A stretch of DNA of 11,762 bases from Egicoccus sp035462025 (GCA_035462025.1 DATHUR010000051.1:1-11762), one strand, 5' to 3'; shown: positions 1-7,042, counted from the first letter of the stretch. A program made the numbers and translations. The notes: generated from the sequence alone by a model not told the origin.

Positions 1-141
1 GCGGACCACGCCGGTCACGGCGACAGCCGCCCCGACCAGTGCCGCGACCGCCAGCACGACGAGCACGGCGGTCACGCGCGGTCCACGGCGCTGACCGGCG
101 TCGGGGCCGGTCGATGCAGGTCCGGGCGGCGGGGTCGTCAC
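1..141 (-). CDS. Membrane protein, N-terminal fragment (runs off left edge)
   Basis: Reading the minus strand from a GTG at 141-139 gives 47 codons open to the window edge. The first 22 residues are Pro/Gly/Arg-rich (MTTPPPGPAST...). They are followed by an uninterrupted hydrophobic stretch of Val, Ala and Leu (about residues 23-46) that looks like a transmembrane helix or signal anchor. A second GTG at codon 23 is an alternative start but would remove the whole polar leader. No strong Shine-Dalgarno sequence is seen. The gene is divergent from the alpha/beta hydrolase, with 86 bp between starts. The fragment is too short to name a family; an integral or membrane-anchored protein with a short cytoplasmic tail is all that can be inferred. 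Confidence 0.55.
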   Translation of the reverse strand, partial: MTTPPPGPASTGPDAGQRRGPRVTAVLVVLAVAALVGAAVAVTGVVR

Positions 142-187
142 GATCCCGCGGACGATACCGGCCACCGGAGCCCCGGTTCCCTGGCGG

Positions 188-193
188 TAGGGT
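188..193 (+). promoter_or_regulatory. Candidate -10 element (TAGGGT) for the hydrolase-SDR unit
   Basis: TAGGGT fits the actinobacterial TANNNT -10 pattern and would start transcription roughly 25-30 nt before the ATG at 228. No recognisable -35 hexamer lies at the usual distance, so this is a weak call based on one hexamer and its position in the divergent gap. Confidence 0.25.
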
Positions 194-227
194 CACGGCC
201 GCGGTCCGGTCGGCAGATGGATGCCCC

Positions 228-1082
228 ATGGAGTTGCGGTGGGTTGAGGCTGCGGGCCGGCGCGCGCCGGTGCTGGTCGACGGCCTCGAGACGGCCCCGC
301 CCGCCGTCCTCGTGCCGGGTCTCAGCGACGGTCTCGCACCGGTGTCGCTGCCCGAGACCCGTCGGCTGCTCGGGTCCGCTCCACTGCCCATGCAGCGGTT
401 CCGCTGTCTCGTGGTGTCCTACCCCGACCCCGTCGCGGACGGGACGCGGCCACCGTCGACCGAAGCGCTCGCCGGCCAGGTCGCGCACCTGCTGGACGGC
501 CTGATCGACCGGCCGGCGTGGCTGTTCGCCCACTCCATGGGTGCCATGGTCGCCCAGCACCTCGCGGCGGCCCGGCCCGACCTCGTCGCCGGAATGGTGC
601 TCTCGGCGGGTACCGCCCGGGCCGACGATCGGCTGCGCGACGTGCTCGCGGACTGGCGGTGTGCCGTCGAGGCGCGCGACTGGCACCGGTTCGCCCGACT
701 CGCGATCGACGCGTCCTACACGGGCGCGGAACGGGCGCGGCGCCGCCTGCTGTTGCGCCTGTCGCCGCCGGCCGGGCATCCCGACGATCGGGTCGCCCGC
801 CACGTCGCCCTGACGGCCGCGGCCCTGGCGCACGACGCAACGGCGGTGCTCGGCGACGTCCGCTGCCCGACGCTCGTGCTCAGCGGCGAACACGATCCGC
901 TGTGCCCGCCCGAGGCCGGCCGCGCTCTGGCCGACCGCGTGCGCGGTGCACGCTTCGAGGTGATGACCGGCCTGGCGCACGGGTTCCCCGAGCAGGCACC
1001 CTCGCGGTTCGCCCGCCGCGTGGTCGCGTTCCTCGCCGAGCACGACCAGCCCGATGCCGCGTCCGGCGTGGACCGGGCCTGA
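228..1082 (+). CDS. Alpha/beta hydrolase fold protein
   Basis: Predicted 284-residue serine hydrolase. The nucleophile elbow AHSMG is at residues 101-105 (Ser103), preceded by a hydrophobic strand (AWLF). The acid is probably Asp223 in SGEHDPLCPP, and the catalytic His is His251 in GLAHGFPEQ, which together make the usual Ser-Asp-His order and spacing. An oxyanion-type strand and loop, VLVPGLSDG, is at 27-35. A helical cap region lies at about 135-205. The frame is open further upstream, but the ATG at 228 is chosen because earlier in-frame starts would overlap the divergent gene and add an Arg/Pro-rich, unstructured leader. No clear ribosome site precedes it. The gene sits 19 bp upstream of the SDR gene, so the two are probably co-transcribed. 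The fold is clear, but the substrate (ester, lactone, haloperoxidase-like or other) cannot be read from the sequence. Confidence 0.85.
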   Translation: MELRWVEAAGRRAPVLVDGLETAPPAVLVPGLSDGLAPVSLPETRRLLGSAPLPMQRFRCLVVSYPDPVADGTRPPSTEALAGQVAHLLDGLIDRPAWLFAHSMGAMVAQHLAAARPDLVAGMVLSAGTARADDRLRDVLADWRCAVEARDWHRFARLAIDASYTGAERARRRLLLRLSPPAGHPDDRVARHVALTAAALAHDATAVLGDVRCPTLVLSGEHDPLCPPEAGRALADRVRGARFEVMTGLAHGFPEQAPSRFARRVVAFLAEHDQPDAASGVDRA

Positions 1083-1101
1083 CCCTCCAAGGAGACTCGC
1101 G

Positions 1102-1824
1102 ATGGCGACCCTGGTCGTGGTCACCGGCGGTTCCGCCGGCCTCGGCGCCGCCCTGCTGGCGACGGCACCCGCCGGCGCCTACCGCGTCGACGTGAGCCGT
1201 AGCGGTTCGGCACCCGACGGCGGCAGCCACCTCGCCCTCGACCTGGCCGACCCCACCGCGTGGGACGCGTTCGCCACGGCCTTCGAGCGCCTGGTCGCCG
1301 AGCAGGCGTGGGAGCGCATCACCGTCATCCACAACGCCGGGGTGATCGAACCGATCGGGTTCGTCGGCGAGGTGGACGCTCACGCCTACCGCCGCCACGT
1401 CCTGCTCAACAGCGCGGCGACCCAGATCATCGGGCACGCCGTCCTGGCCGCCGTCCGTGACCTGCCGGTCCGCCGCGAACTCATGCTCATCTCGTCGGGG
1501 GCCGCGACCAACGCCCGCGCCGGTTGGGCCGCCTACAGCGCCGCCAAGGCGGCCGGTGACCACTGGGTCCGCGCCGTCGGCAAGGAGCAGCGGATCCGCG
1601 GTGGCGTGACCGTGGTCTCGGTCGCACCAGGCGTGGTCGCCACGGCCATGCAGGAGCAGACGCGGGCCGCCGACGAGCGCGACTTCCCCGGCGTCGAACG
1701 GTTCCAGCAACTGCACGACGAGGGACACCTGGTGGCGCCCGACGTGGTCGCGCGCCAACTGTGGGCACTACTCGACGACCCGCACGTGGTGACCGGGACG
1801 GTCACCGACCTGCGGGAACGCTGA
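1102..1824 (+). CDS. Short-chain dehydrogenase/reductase, benzil/sepiapterin reductase-like
   Basis: A 240-residue NAD(P)-dependent SDR of classical length. The cofactor motif TGGSAGLG is at 8-15, and the adenine-pocket Asp is near 47 (ALDLAD). The NNAG motif appears as HNAG at 77-80. The catalytic set is Asn103, Ser132, Tyr145 and Lys149 (YSAAK), and APG at 175-177 is followed by Thr181 as in the family. The phrase HNAGVIEPIG and the short length resemble the benzil reductase/sepiapterin reductase branch; that assignment is from memory of the family and moderate only. The start at ATG 1102 is fixed by AAGGAG at 1089-1094, 7 nt upstream. It follows the alpha/beta hydrolase by 19 bp, suggesting one operon and perhaps sequential steps on one carbonyl/ester substrate (inference). 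Its TGA touches the stop codon of the convergent PBP gene. Confidence 0.87.
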   Translation: MATLVVVTGGSAGLGAALLATAPAGAYRVDVSRSGSAPDGGSHLALDLADPTAWDAFATAFERLVAEQAWERITVIHNAGVIEPIGFVGEVDAHAYRRHVLLNSAATQIIGHAVLAAVRDLPVRRELMLISSGAATNARAGWAAYSAAKAAGDHWVRAVGKEQRIRGGVTVVSVAPGVVATAMQEQTRAADERDFPGVERFQQLHDEGHLVAPDVVARQLWALLDDPHVVTGTVTDLRER

Positions 1825-4218
1825 TCAGGGCTCGGTTCCGCCGCCGGACCCGTCGCCCGAGCCATCGCCGCCCGAGCCGTCACCGGTCCCGTCGCCCTCG
1901 GTCTCCTCGGGGTCGGTCGGACCCGGGACCGGCAGGGTCGGTTCGGGCTCGGGTTCGGTCTCGGTCTCGGTCGGTTCCGGTTCGGGTTCCGGCTCCGGGT
2001 TCTGCTCGACGCAGGGCTGGCCCTCGTCGTTGGTGATGTCGACGATGATGTCGGGCTGCGGCTCGGCGTCGGGCGGCGGCGGATCGGCGAACGCGTAGCC
2101 CTCGGGGCACTCGGGCTCGGGTTCGGGGTCGGTCTCGACGCAGGGTTGCCCGTCCTCGTTGGTGATGTCGTCGATCACGTCGGGCATCGGGTCGGTGCCC
2201 TCGGCCGGCGGGTCGGCGAACGCGTAGCCCTCGGGGCACTCCGCGACCTCCCCGTTCAAGGTCTCGAGGTCGAGGTCGGGTGGGGTGAAGTCCAGCACGT
2301 CGAGGCCCTCGACCGCGCGGGCCATGTACTGGCCCCACACGGGCGCGGCGAGACCCCCGCCGGTCGCGTCGCCCTCGATGGGCGAGTTGTCGGCGTTTCC
2401 CAGCCAGACGGAGGTGGCCAACTGCGGCACGTAGCCGACGAACCATGCGTCGCGGCTGTCCTGGGTCGTGCCGGTCTTACCGGCGACGGGGCGGCCGATC
2501 TGGGCGGCGGCGCCGGAGCCGTTCTCGACGACGCCGCGCAGCGCCTGGGTGACCCCGCGGGCCACCTCGACGTCGATGTCGGCCGGCCCGGTCGTCTCGG
2601 CCTCGTAGACCACGGTGCCGTCGGGCGTCTCGACGCGGGTCACCAGATGCGGGGTGACGTGGGTGCCCTCGGCCGCATACGTGCTGAAGGCACCGGCCAT
2701 CTGCAACGGCGTGAACGAGGCCACACCCAGCGTCAGGCTGCGGACCGGGGTCATCGTCGGCTCGCGCACGGTCTCGCCGTCGCGGGTGACCTCGCGCACG
2801 GTCGGCAGGCCGGCACGACGCGCGGCCTCGATGACGTGTTCGCGGCCGGCCTCCTCCTGCATCTGGTAGTAGACGGTGTTGGTCGACGACGCCGTCGCCT
2901 GCAGGACGGTCTGCTCGCCCGGGGCGCTGCCGCCGTAGTTGCGGATGAAGACCGGTTCGTCGTCGTCGGGTTCGGTGACCTCGATCTCGGCCGGAGCGTC
3001 GAAACGCGAATCCAGGGCCCAGCCGGCCTCGATGAAGGCCTGCAGCGTGAACGCCTTGAACGAGGAGCCGACCTGGCGGGCAGAGCGGTAGGCGTCGTTG
3101 CGCTGCTGCACGCCGAAGTCCGGCCCACCGACCAGCGCGCGCACGCCCCCGGTCGCCGGGTCGACGGTCACGATCGCGCCGGTGTCGGTCGGTCCCTCGG
3201 CGACGGCCTGCGCCAGGGTCTCCTGCGCAGCCGCCTGCATCCGCTGATCGAGTTCGGTGTGGATGCGGTAGCCGCGGAACAACTGTCCCTGCGCGAACTC
3301 GGGCAACGCGGCCAACTCGCGCCGGACGCCATCGAGGAAGTACGCGTTCGGGCCAGCCTCGACGGCGCGCTGCTCGATGACGGGCGGCAGGCCCTGCGCG
3401 CGGAGTTCGTCGTGGGTGACCTGGTCGATCCAGCCCTTCTCGAGCATGCCGGCGAGCGACACGCGGCGGCGGGCCTCGGCGCGTTCGGGGTTCTCGAGCG
3501 GGTCGAAGTTCTCGGGCGAGGCGATGATGCCGGCCAGGGTCGCGGACTGGTTGACGGTCAGCTCGGTCGCGTCGACGTCGAAGTAGCTACGTGCCGCCGC
3601 CTGGACCCCGTAGGCGCCGCGGCCCCAGTAGATGGTGTTGAGGTAGAACTCGAGGATCTCGTCCTTCTCGTAGGCCTGCTCGAGCTTGATGGCGAGCGCG
3701 GCCTCCTGGACCTTGCGGGTGTAGGTCTGTTCGGTGCCGACCTCGGTGGCGTTCTTGATGTACTGCTGGGTGATCGTCGAGCCGCCCTGTTGGACCGAGC
3801 CCGAGCGCACGTTGGTGAACAGGGCACGCGCGACGCCGGTCAGCGAGACCCCCCGGTGCTCGTAGAAGTCGCGGTCCTCGACGCCGAGCACGGCCTGCCC
3901 GACGTGGACCGGCAGGTTCTCGATCGCGACGTCCTCGCGCGAGGCCTGTTCCGGACCGGCGAACCCGGCCACCTCCGCGCCGCTGACGTCGTAGACCACC
4001 GATGCGTCGGCGGCGATGTCCTCGGGCAGTGGGACGCGGGAGGCCACGAGGTAGAACACCAGCAGGGCCAGCGCGCCGAGCAGGATGGCCGGCAGGGCCA
4101 GCAGGACCACCCACCAGCGCTTGTACCAGGGCTTCTTCTCCGCCTTCTGGCGGCCCTTGGGTGCCTTGCGGGGTGCGGCGGTGCCCTGCTTTCGCGGCGG
4201 CGTGGAACGTGAGGCCAC
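1825..4218 (-). CDS. Class A penicillin-binding protein (glycosyltransferase/transpeptidase)
   Basis: A 797-residue bifunctional peptidoglycan synthase that polymerises lipid II and cross-links stem peptides outside the membrane. In order it has a Lys/Arg-rich cytoplasmic tail (1-35) and one transmembrane anchor (about 36-60). The GT51 glycosyltransferase follows, with EDRDFYEHRGV at 114-124 (Glu114 catalytic), GGSTITQQ at 145-152 and the ILEFYLN block at 188-194. The penicillin-binding transpeptidase has SSFK at 385-388 (Ser385 nucleophile), STN at 445-447 and KTGTT at 581-585. All catalytic motifs are intact. The C-terminus adds two Cys-containing repeats (660-695, 703-738), a Pro-Glu run and a Gly/Asp/Ser tail. 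The start is the GTG at 4218, because AAGGA lies 8 nt upstream; an in-frame GTG at 4257 has no ribosome site. It is a single gene, convergent with the SDR. PonA/PBP1A-like naming is reasonable but not settled. Confidence 0.95.
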   Translation of the reverse strand: MASRSTPPRKQGTAAPRKAPKGRQKAEKKPWYKRWWVVLLALPAILLGALALLVFYLVASRVPLPEDIAADASVVYDVSGAEVAGFAGPEQASREDVAIENLPVHVGQAVLGVEDRDFYEHRGVSLTGVARALFTNVRSGSVQQGGSTITQQYIKNATEVGTEQTYTRKVQEAALAIKLEQAYEKDEILEFYLNTIYWGRGAYGVQAAARSYFDVDATELTVNQSATLAGIIASPENFDPLENPERAEARRRVSLAGMLEKGWIDQVTHDELRAQGLPPVIEQRAVEAGPNAYFLDGVRRELAALPEFAQGQLFRGYRIHTELDQRMQAAAQETLAQAVAEGPTDTGAIVTVDPATGGVRALVGGPDFGVQQRNDAYRSARQVGSSFKAFTLQAFIEAGWALDSRFDAPAEIEVTEPDDDEPVFIRNYGGSAPGEQTVLQATASSTNTVYYQMQEEAGREHVIEAARRAGLPTVREVTRDGETVREPTMTPVRSLTLGVASFTPLQMAGAFSTYAAEGTHVTPHLVTRVETPDGTVVYEAETTGPADIDVEVARGVTQALRGVVENGSGAAAQIGRPVAGKTGTTQDSRDAWFVGYVPQLATSVWLGNADNSPIEGDATGGGLAAPVWGQYMARAVEGLDVLDFTPPDLDLETLNGEVAECPEGYAFADPPAEGTDPMPDVIDDITNEDGQPCVETDPEPEPECPEGYAFADPPPPDAEPQPDIIVDITNDEGQPCVEQNPEPEPEPEPTETETEPEPEPTLPVPGPTDPEETEGDGTGDGSGGDGSGDGSGGGTEP
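1828..2004 (-). repeat. Low-complexity coding tail: Pro-Glu/Thr-Glu run, then Gly-Asp-Ser run
   Basis: This encodes PBP residues 739-797. The first part alternates Pro and Glu, then Thr and Glu, giving imperfect 6-nt repeats of the form ggttcg/ggtctc on the plus strand. The last 25 residues are almost only Gly, Asp, Ser and Thr. Such tails are expected to be disordered and strongly negative, on the cell-wall side of the membrane. The short-unit repetition makes length variation between strains likely. Confidence 0.8.
2005..2112 (-). repeat. Cys-containing 36-residue repeat, copy 2 (PBP residues 703-738)
   Basis: The copy begins ECPEGYAFADPP and ends with DITNDEGQPCVE, with cysteines at 704 and 736. 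Its first 29 nt (2084-2112 on the plus strand) are identical to those of copy 1, lying 129 bp apart, which points to a fairly recent in-frame tandem duplication. The two Cys could form a disulfide outside the cell (inference). Confidence 0.85.
2134..2241 (-). repeat. Cys-containing 36-residue repeat, copy 1 (PBP residues 660-695)
   Basis: The copy begins ECPEGYAFADPP and ends with DITNEDGQPCVE, with cysteines at 661 and 693, the same 32-residue spacing as in copy 2. It directly follows the end of the transpeptidase domain and a short linker. The middle of the repeat (Glu/Pro/Asp-rich) differs between copies while both ends are kept. Confidence 0.85.
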
Positions 4219-4226
4219 GGGAGCGG

Positions 4227-4231
4227 TCCTT
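4227..4231 (-). promoter_or_regulatory. Ribosome binding site deciding the PBP start
   Basis: On the minus strand AAGGA stands 8 nt before the GTG at 4218-4216. The longer reading from GTG 4257 has no comparable site and would place this sequence inside the coding region. Confidence 0.6.
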
Positions 4232-4272
4232 GGACGTACGAGGTGGCGGCGGGCCACGCGATGAGTGTGACG

Positions 4273-4278
4273 ACGGTA
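4273..4278 (-). promoter_or_regulatory. Candidate -10 element (TACCGT) for the PBP gene
   Basis: Minus-strand TACCGT matches TANNNT and would give a leader of about 45-50 nt before the GTG at 4218. I see no convincing -35 hexamer, so the call rests on position and the -10 pattern only. Confidence 0.25.
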
Positions 4279-4310
4279 CCGCGACCAGGGTTGCGACCCG
4301 GGGAGATGTG

Positions 4311-4348
4311 ACGCGGCCCGCTCCCCGGGAGCAGGGGGCGGGCCGCGT
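4311..4348 (-). terminator. Strong GC-rich hairpin downstream of the acyl-CoA dehydrogenase
   Basis: ACGCGGCCCGC at 4311-4321 pairs perfectly with GCGGGCCGCGT at 4338-4348. The stem then extends by a G-U pair and three G-C pairs, about 15 bp around an 8-nt loop. It lies 67 bp after the acyl-CoA dehydrogenase stop and about 90 bp before the PBP start, both on the minus strand. The position fits a terminator that separates the two units. No U-run follows on the minus strand, so it is at best the U-tract-less type common in GC-rich actinobacteria. Confidence 0.55.
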
Positions 4349-4415
4349 CGATGCCGATGTCCGTACAGGCCGTTCCGAGCGGGAGCAGCTCAGCACGTGA
4401 GGAGCATCGACAAGC

Positions 4416-6290
4416 TCAGAATGCGGATTCGGGGACGTCCATGAGCCAGCCGTCCTCGTCCTGCGCCTTCTGGCGGCGCAGGGCGACCTTGGCCGGGACG
4501 GTGCGCAGGAACCAGCGGGCCGAGGCGACCTTGCCGGTGTAGAAGTCCGTGTCGCCGTTCGCGACGCCTGCACTGAGCTTGTCCTGGGCCACCTCGGCCT
4601 GGCGCAGCAGCAGCCAGCCGATGACGACCTCGGCGAGCGAGTACAGGAACTCGGTCGAGTTCAGCCCGGTCTTGTACACCTCGCTGCGCTTGGACTCGTC
4701 CATCGACGCCATGGCGTGCTGGATCAGCACGCCGAGGTGCTGCTGGACGTCGTCGAGTGCGGCACCGAGACGCTCACGTTCGGTCGCGAACGCGTCGTCG
4801 TCACCGCCGGCCTTGACCAGTTCGCGGACCTGGTCGGCGACCCAGGTCAGGGTCGTGCCCTGGTCGCGGACGATCTTGCGGAACAGCAGGTCGAGCGCCT
4901 GGATCGCGGTCGTGCCCTCGTAGAGGGTGTCGATCTTGGCGTCGCGGATGTACTGCTCGATGGGGTAGTCCTGCGTGAAGCCGGACCCACCGAAGGTCTG
5001 CAGCGACAGGGCCAGCAGCTCGTAGGCCTTCTCGGAGCAGTAGCCCTTGATCAGGGGCAGCAGCAGGTCCTCGCGGGCGATCCAGCGCGCGTGCTCCTCG
5101 GCGTCGTCGGCGTTGAGCTGGGCCTGATCCTGCACCCACCCGCCGAGCATCACCAGGGCGCGCATGCCCTCGGCGTGCGCCTTCTGCTCCATCAGCATCC
5201 GACGCACGTCGGGGTGCTTGATGATCTCGACCTTCGGCGCGGTCTTGTCCGCCATCTGGGTCATGTCGGCGCCCTGGACGCGGATCTTGGCGTACTCGAG
5301 CGCGTTGAGGTACCCGGTCGACAGCGTCGCCATCGCCTTGGTGCCCACCATCATGCGGGCGTACTCGATGACGAGGAACATCTGCCGGATGCCGTCGTGG
5401 ATGTCGCCGGCGAGGTAGCCCACGCACGGCGTGCCGTCCTGGCCGAGCGAGAGCTCGCAGGTCGCCGAACCCTTGATGCCCATCTTCTTCTCGACGTTGG
5501 ACACCCGCACGCCGTTGCGCTCGCCGAGGCTGCCGTCGGCGTCGACGTGCAGCTTCGGGACGATGAACAGCGACAGGCCCTTCGTGCCGGGGGCGGCCTG
5601 GGCGGGCGGGTCGAGGACGGGCCGGGCGAGCACGAGGTGGATGGTGTTGTCGTGGGTCTGGGCGTCCGCCGAGGTGATGAACCGCTTGATCCCCTCGAGG
5701 TGGTAGACCGCGCCGAGGTCGTCGGCGCCGTTGTCCTCGACCTTGACGGCCCGGGTGACGCCCGCGCCGACGTCGGAGCCGGCGTCGGGCTCGGTCAGCA
5801 CCATCGTGCCGCCCCAGCAGTTCTCGATCATCGGGCGGCCGAAGCGGGTCTTCTGGCCCTCGGTGCCGACCTGGTCGATGATGGCGCCCATCAGCGCGCC
5901 GATCGGCCACAGCATCGCGGTGGCGTGGCCGCCGGCGAGCAGTTCGGTCGCGGCCCAGCGGATCGACGGCGGAGCGCCGAAGCCCCCGAGGTGCTCGGGC
6001 AGCGGCAGCAGGTGCCAGCCGGCCTCGTAGAAGGCCTTGAGCGCCCGGTCGAGTTCCTCGGGGATGGTGATGTCACCCTCGGGCGAGAGTTCCAGCGGGG
6101 TGCGGTCGGCGGGGACGAACGACTCGGCCCAGATCGACTCGCGGGTGAAGCGGTCGAGTTCGCCCAGCAGCATGCGGGCCTGGTCGGCGTCGACGGCGGC
6201 GAAGGGTCCGCTGCCGAAGTAGTCCTCGGCACCGAACACCTCGTAGAGGTTGAACTCGATGTCGCGCAGGTTGCTCTTGTAGTGGCTCAC
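4416..6290 (-). CDS. Acyl-CoA dehydrogenase, FadE5-like
   Basis: A 624-residue FAD-dependent acyl-CoA dehydrogenase that catalyses the first, alpha-beta desaturating step of fatty-acid beta-oxidation. The N-terminus MSHYKSNLRDIEFNLYEV is typical of the long (about 600-residue) FadE5-type actinobacterial branch. The family signature LTEPDAGSD is at 165-173. FGGSGFTQDYPIEQYIRDAK at 433-452 leads to LYEGT at 456-460, with Glu458 as the likely catalytic base. About 150 extra C-terminal residues after that motif match the additional helical domain of this branch. The GTG start at 6290 is preceded by GGGAGGT with a 10-nt spacer; the longer open frame upstream overlaps tetR and is not used. It is divergent from the TetR gene, whose product probably controls it through the palindrome at 6351-6366. 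Chain-length preference cannot be told from the sequence. Confidence 0.95.
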   Translation of the reverse strand: MSHYKSNLRDIEFNLYEVFGAEDYFGSGPFAAVDADQARMLLGELDRFTRESIWAESFVPADRTPLELSPEGDITIPEELDRALKAFYEAGWHLLPLPEHLGGFGAPPSIRWAATELLAGGHATAMLWPIGALMGAIIDQVGTEGQKTRFGRPMIENCWGGTMVLTEPDAGSDVGAGVTRAVKVEDNGADDLGAVYHLEGIKRFITSADAQTHDNTIHLVLARPVLDPPAQAAPGTKGLSLFIVPKLHVDADGSLGERNGVRVSNVEKKMGIKGSATCELSLGQDGTPCVGYLAGDIHDGIRQMFLVIEYARMMVGTKAMATLSTGYLNALEYAKIRVQGADMTQMADKTAPKVEIIKHPDVRRMLMEQKAHAEGMRALVMLGGWVQDQAQLNADDAEEHARWIAREDLLLPLIKGYCSEKAYELLALSLQTFGGSGFTQDYPIEQYIRDAKIDTLYEGTTAIQALDLLFRKIVRDQGTTLTWVADQVRELVKAGGDDDAFATERERLGAALDDVQQHLGVLIQHAMASMDESKRSEVYKTGLNSTEFLYSLAEVVIGWLLLRQAEVAQDKLSAGVANGDTDFYTGKVASARWFLRTVPAKVALRRQKAQDEDGWLMDVPESAF

Positions 6291-6346
6291 CGGAACGCTT
6301 ACCTCCCGCGGTGTCGACGCGCCCCAAACTTTGGAACGTCTGCTAC

Positions 6347-6375
6347 ATATTGGAGTGTTCACTCCAGATCTGCAA
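6347..6375 (-). promoter_or_regulatory. Candidate promoter of the acyl-CoA dehydrogenase
   Basis: On the minus strand TTGCAG (6375-6370) is followed after 17 nt by CAATAT (6352-6347), which keeps the most conserved TTG of the -35 and the A and final T of the -10. Each hexamer matches consensus at about three of six positions, so the call is tentative. The palindrome fills the spacer, which is a typical repressor arrangement. Confidence 0.35.
6351..6366. promoter_or_regulatory. Probable TetR-family operator palindrome
   Basis: TGGAGTG at 6351-6357 and CACTCCA at 6360-6366 are exact inverted copies separated by TT. The 16-bp site lies in the 147-bp gap between the divergent acyl-CoA dehydrogenase and TetR genes, in a locally AT-richer stretch. 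Size and symmetry are those expected for a TetR dimer site. A second, shorter palindrome (CCAAA-C-TTTGG, 6324-6334) lies about three helical turns away. Confidence 0.65.
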
Positions 6376-6437
6376 GTCTTCGGGCCAGCGCGACGCGTGG
6401 TCGCACGTGCAGGTCCCAACGAGACAGGGGAACAAAG

Positions 6438-7031
6438 GTGGCGCGGTACCGGGTCGGCCTCGAGACGCGTGAACGGATCCTGTCCGCCACGCGTCGTCTG
6501 GTGTCCGAACTCGGCGTCGAGGGTGTGACGCTCAAGGCCATCACGGACGAGGCCGGGGTCGGCGCCGGCAGCTTCTACAACCTGTTCGAGTCGAAGGAGG
6601 CCGCCGTCTTCGAGATCGTCCGCGAGGCGATCGAGGCGGTCGACCCCGACCCGGCCGGCGAGGGCACCGACACGCTCGAGGACCTCGTCGACGCGTTCGT
6701 GGCGTTCATGACCGACGCCGGCCCCATCGCCCGGATCTACCTGCAACTGGCGGTCGGGCGGGGCCTGGTGGACCCCGCCATCGGTGCCAGGACGCTCCGC
6801 AGCCACCGTCGCCGCGTCGAACGCTTCGCCGACGCCGCGCGTCGTCAGGACCCGAGCCTGGGGCGCGGCGACGCCGAGGCCATGGCCGAGTCCCTGCTCG
6901 CCGGGCTGACCGGCCTGGGCATCACCGCGCTGCTCGACCCGGGCTTCGACATGGGGGCGCACGCCCGGCGCCTGCTCGCCCGGACGGCGCCGTCCGCTGG
7001 CGCCCCCCGCGGACCGTCCCGCGGGCGCTAG
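6438..7031 (+). CDS. TetR/AcrR-family transcriptional regulator
   Basis: A 197-residue regulator of normal TetR length. The N-terminal DNA-binding domain covers residues about 8-60. The helix-turn-helix is at about 29-50 (VTLKAITDEAG, then VGAGSFYNLF as recognition helix), followed by the usual SKEAAVFEIVREA helix. Residues 75-185 form the helical ligand-binding/dimer domain, and the last 12 residues are Arg/Pro/Gly-rich. The GTG start at 6438 is supported by AGGGGA at 6426-6431, 6 nt upstream. Divergent placement next to a FadE5-like gene suggests a repressor relieved by an acyl-CoA or related ligand, acting at the palindrome 6351-6366 and probably autoregulated; this is inference from context. 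The TAG stop is also the start of a candidate -10 element for the next transcription unit. Confidence 0.92.
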   Translation: MARYRVGLETRERILSATRRLVSELGVEGVTLKAITDEAGVGAGSFYNLFESKEAAVFEIVREAIEAVDPDPAGEGTDTLEDLVDAFVAFMTDAGPIARIYLQLAVGRGLVDPAIGARTLRSHRRRVERFADAARRQDPSLGRGDAEAMAESLLAGLTGLGITALLDPGFDMGAHARRLLARTAPSAGAPRGPSRGR

Positions 7032-7034
7032 TCT
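7029..7034 (+). promoter_or_regulatory. Candidate -10 element TAGTCT, leaderless spacing
   Basis: TAGTCT matches TANNNT, and its first three bases are the TAG stop of the TetR gene. Eight bases later comes GTG (7043), the spacing expected when transcription starts at or next to the initiation codon, as in leaderless actinobacterial mRNAs. No clear -35 is seen. A near copy, CTAGTCT followed by a similar GC-rich stretch, recurs at 9824-9830. Confidence 0.5.
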
Positions 7035-7042
7035 GCCGCGCC

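Noticed and set aside
138..1124. A 328-codon minus-strand frame over the alpha/beta hydrolase
   Set aside because: It is composition-driven (Arg/Gly/Val/His-rich), has no recognisable domain and lies opposite a gene with an intact catalytic triad.
1930..2000. Short tandem-like repeats that might be a non-coding repeat or CRISPR-like array
   Set aside because: The period is in frame with the PBP tail and simply encodes alternating Pro-Glu and Thr-Glu; there are no spacers or constant repeats.
2146..4212. A 688-codon open frame on the plus strand across the PBP gene
   Set aside because: It is the antisense shadow of a GC-rich gene: the translation is Gly/Val/Asp/Arg-rich with no motif, while the minus strand carries every GT51 and transpeptidase motif.
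4219..4257. Longer PBP start at GTG 4257, adding 13 Arg-rich residues
   Set aside because: No ribosome site precedes it, and the AAGGA site at 4227-4231 fits the GTG at 4218. A leaderless start near 4257 from TACCGT cannot be fully excluded.
4716..6437. Long plus-strand open frame leading into the TetR gene, which could suggest a large fusion protein
   Set aside because: The part before 6438 is antisense to the acyl-CoA dehydrogenase and has no domain. A good ribosome site and GTG at 6426-6440 mark the true TetR start.
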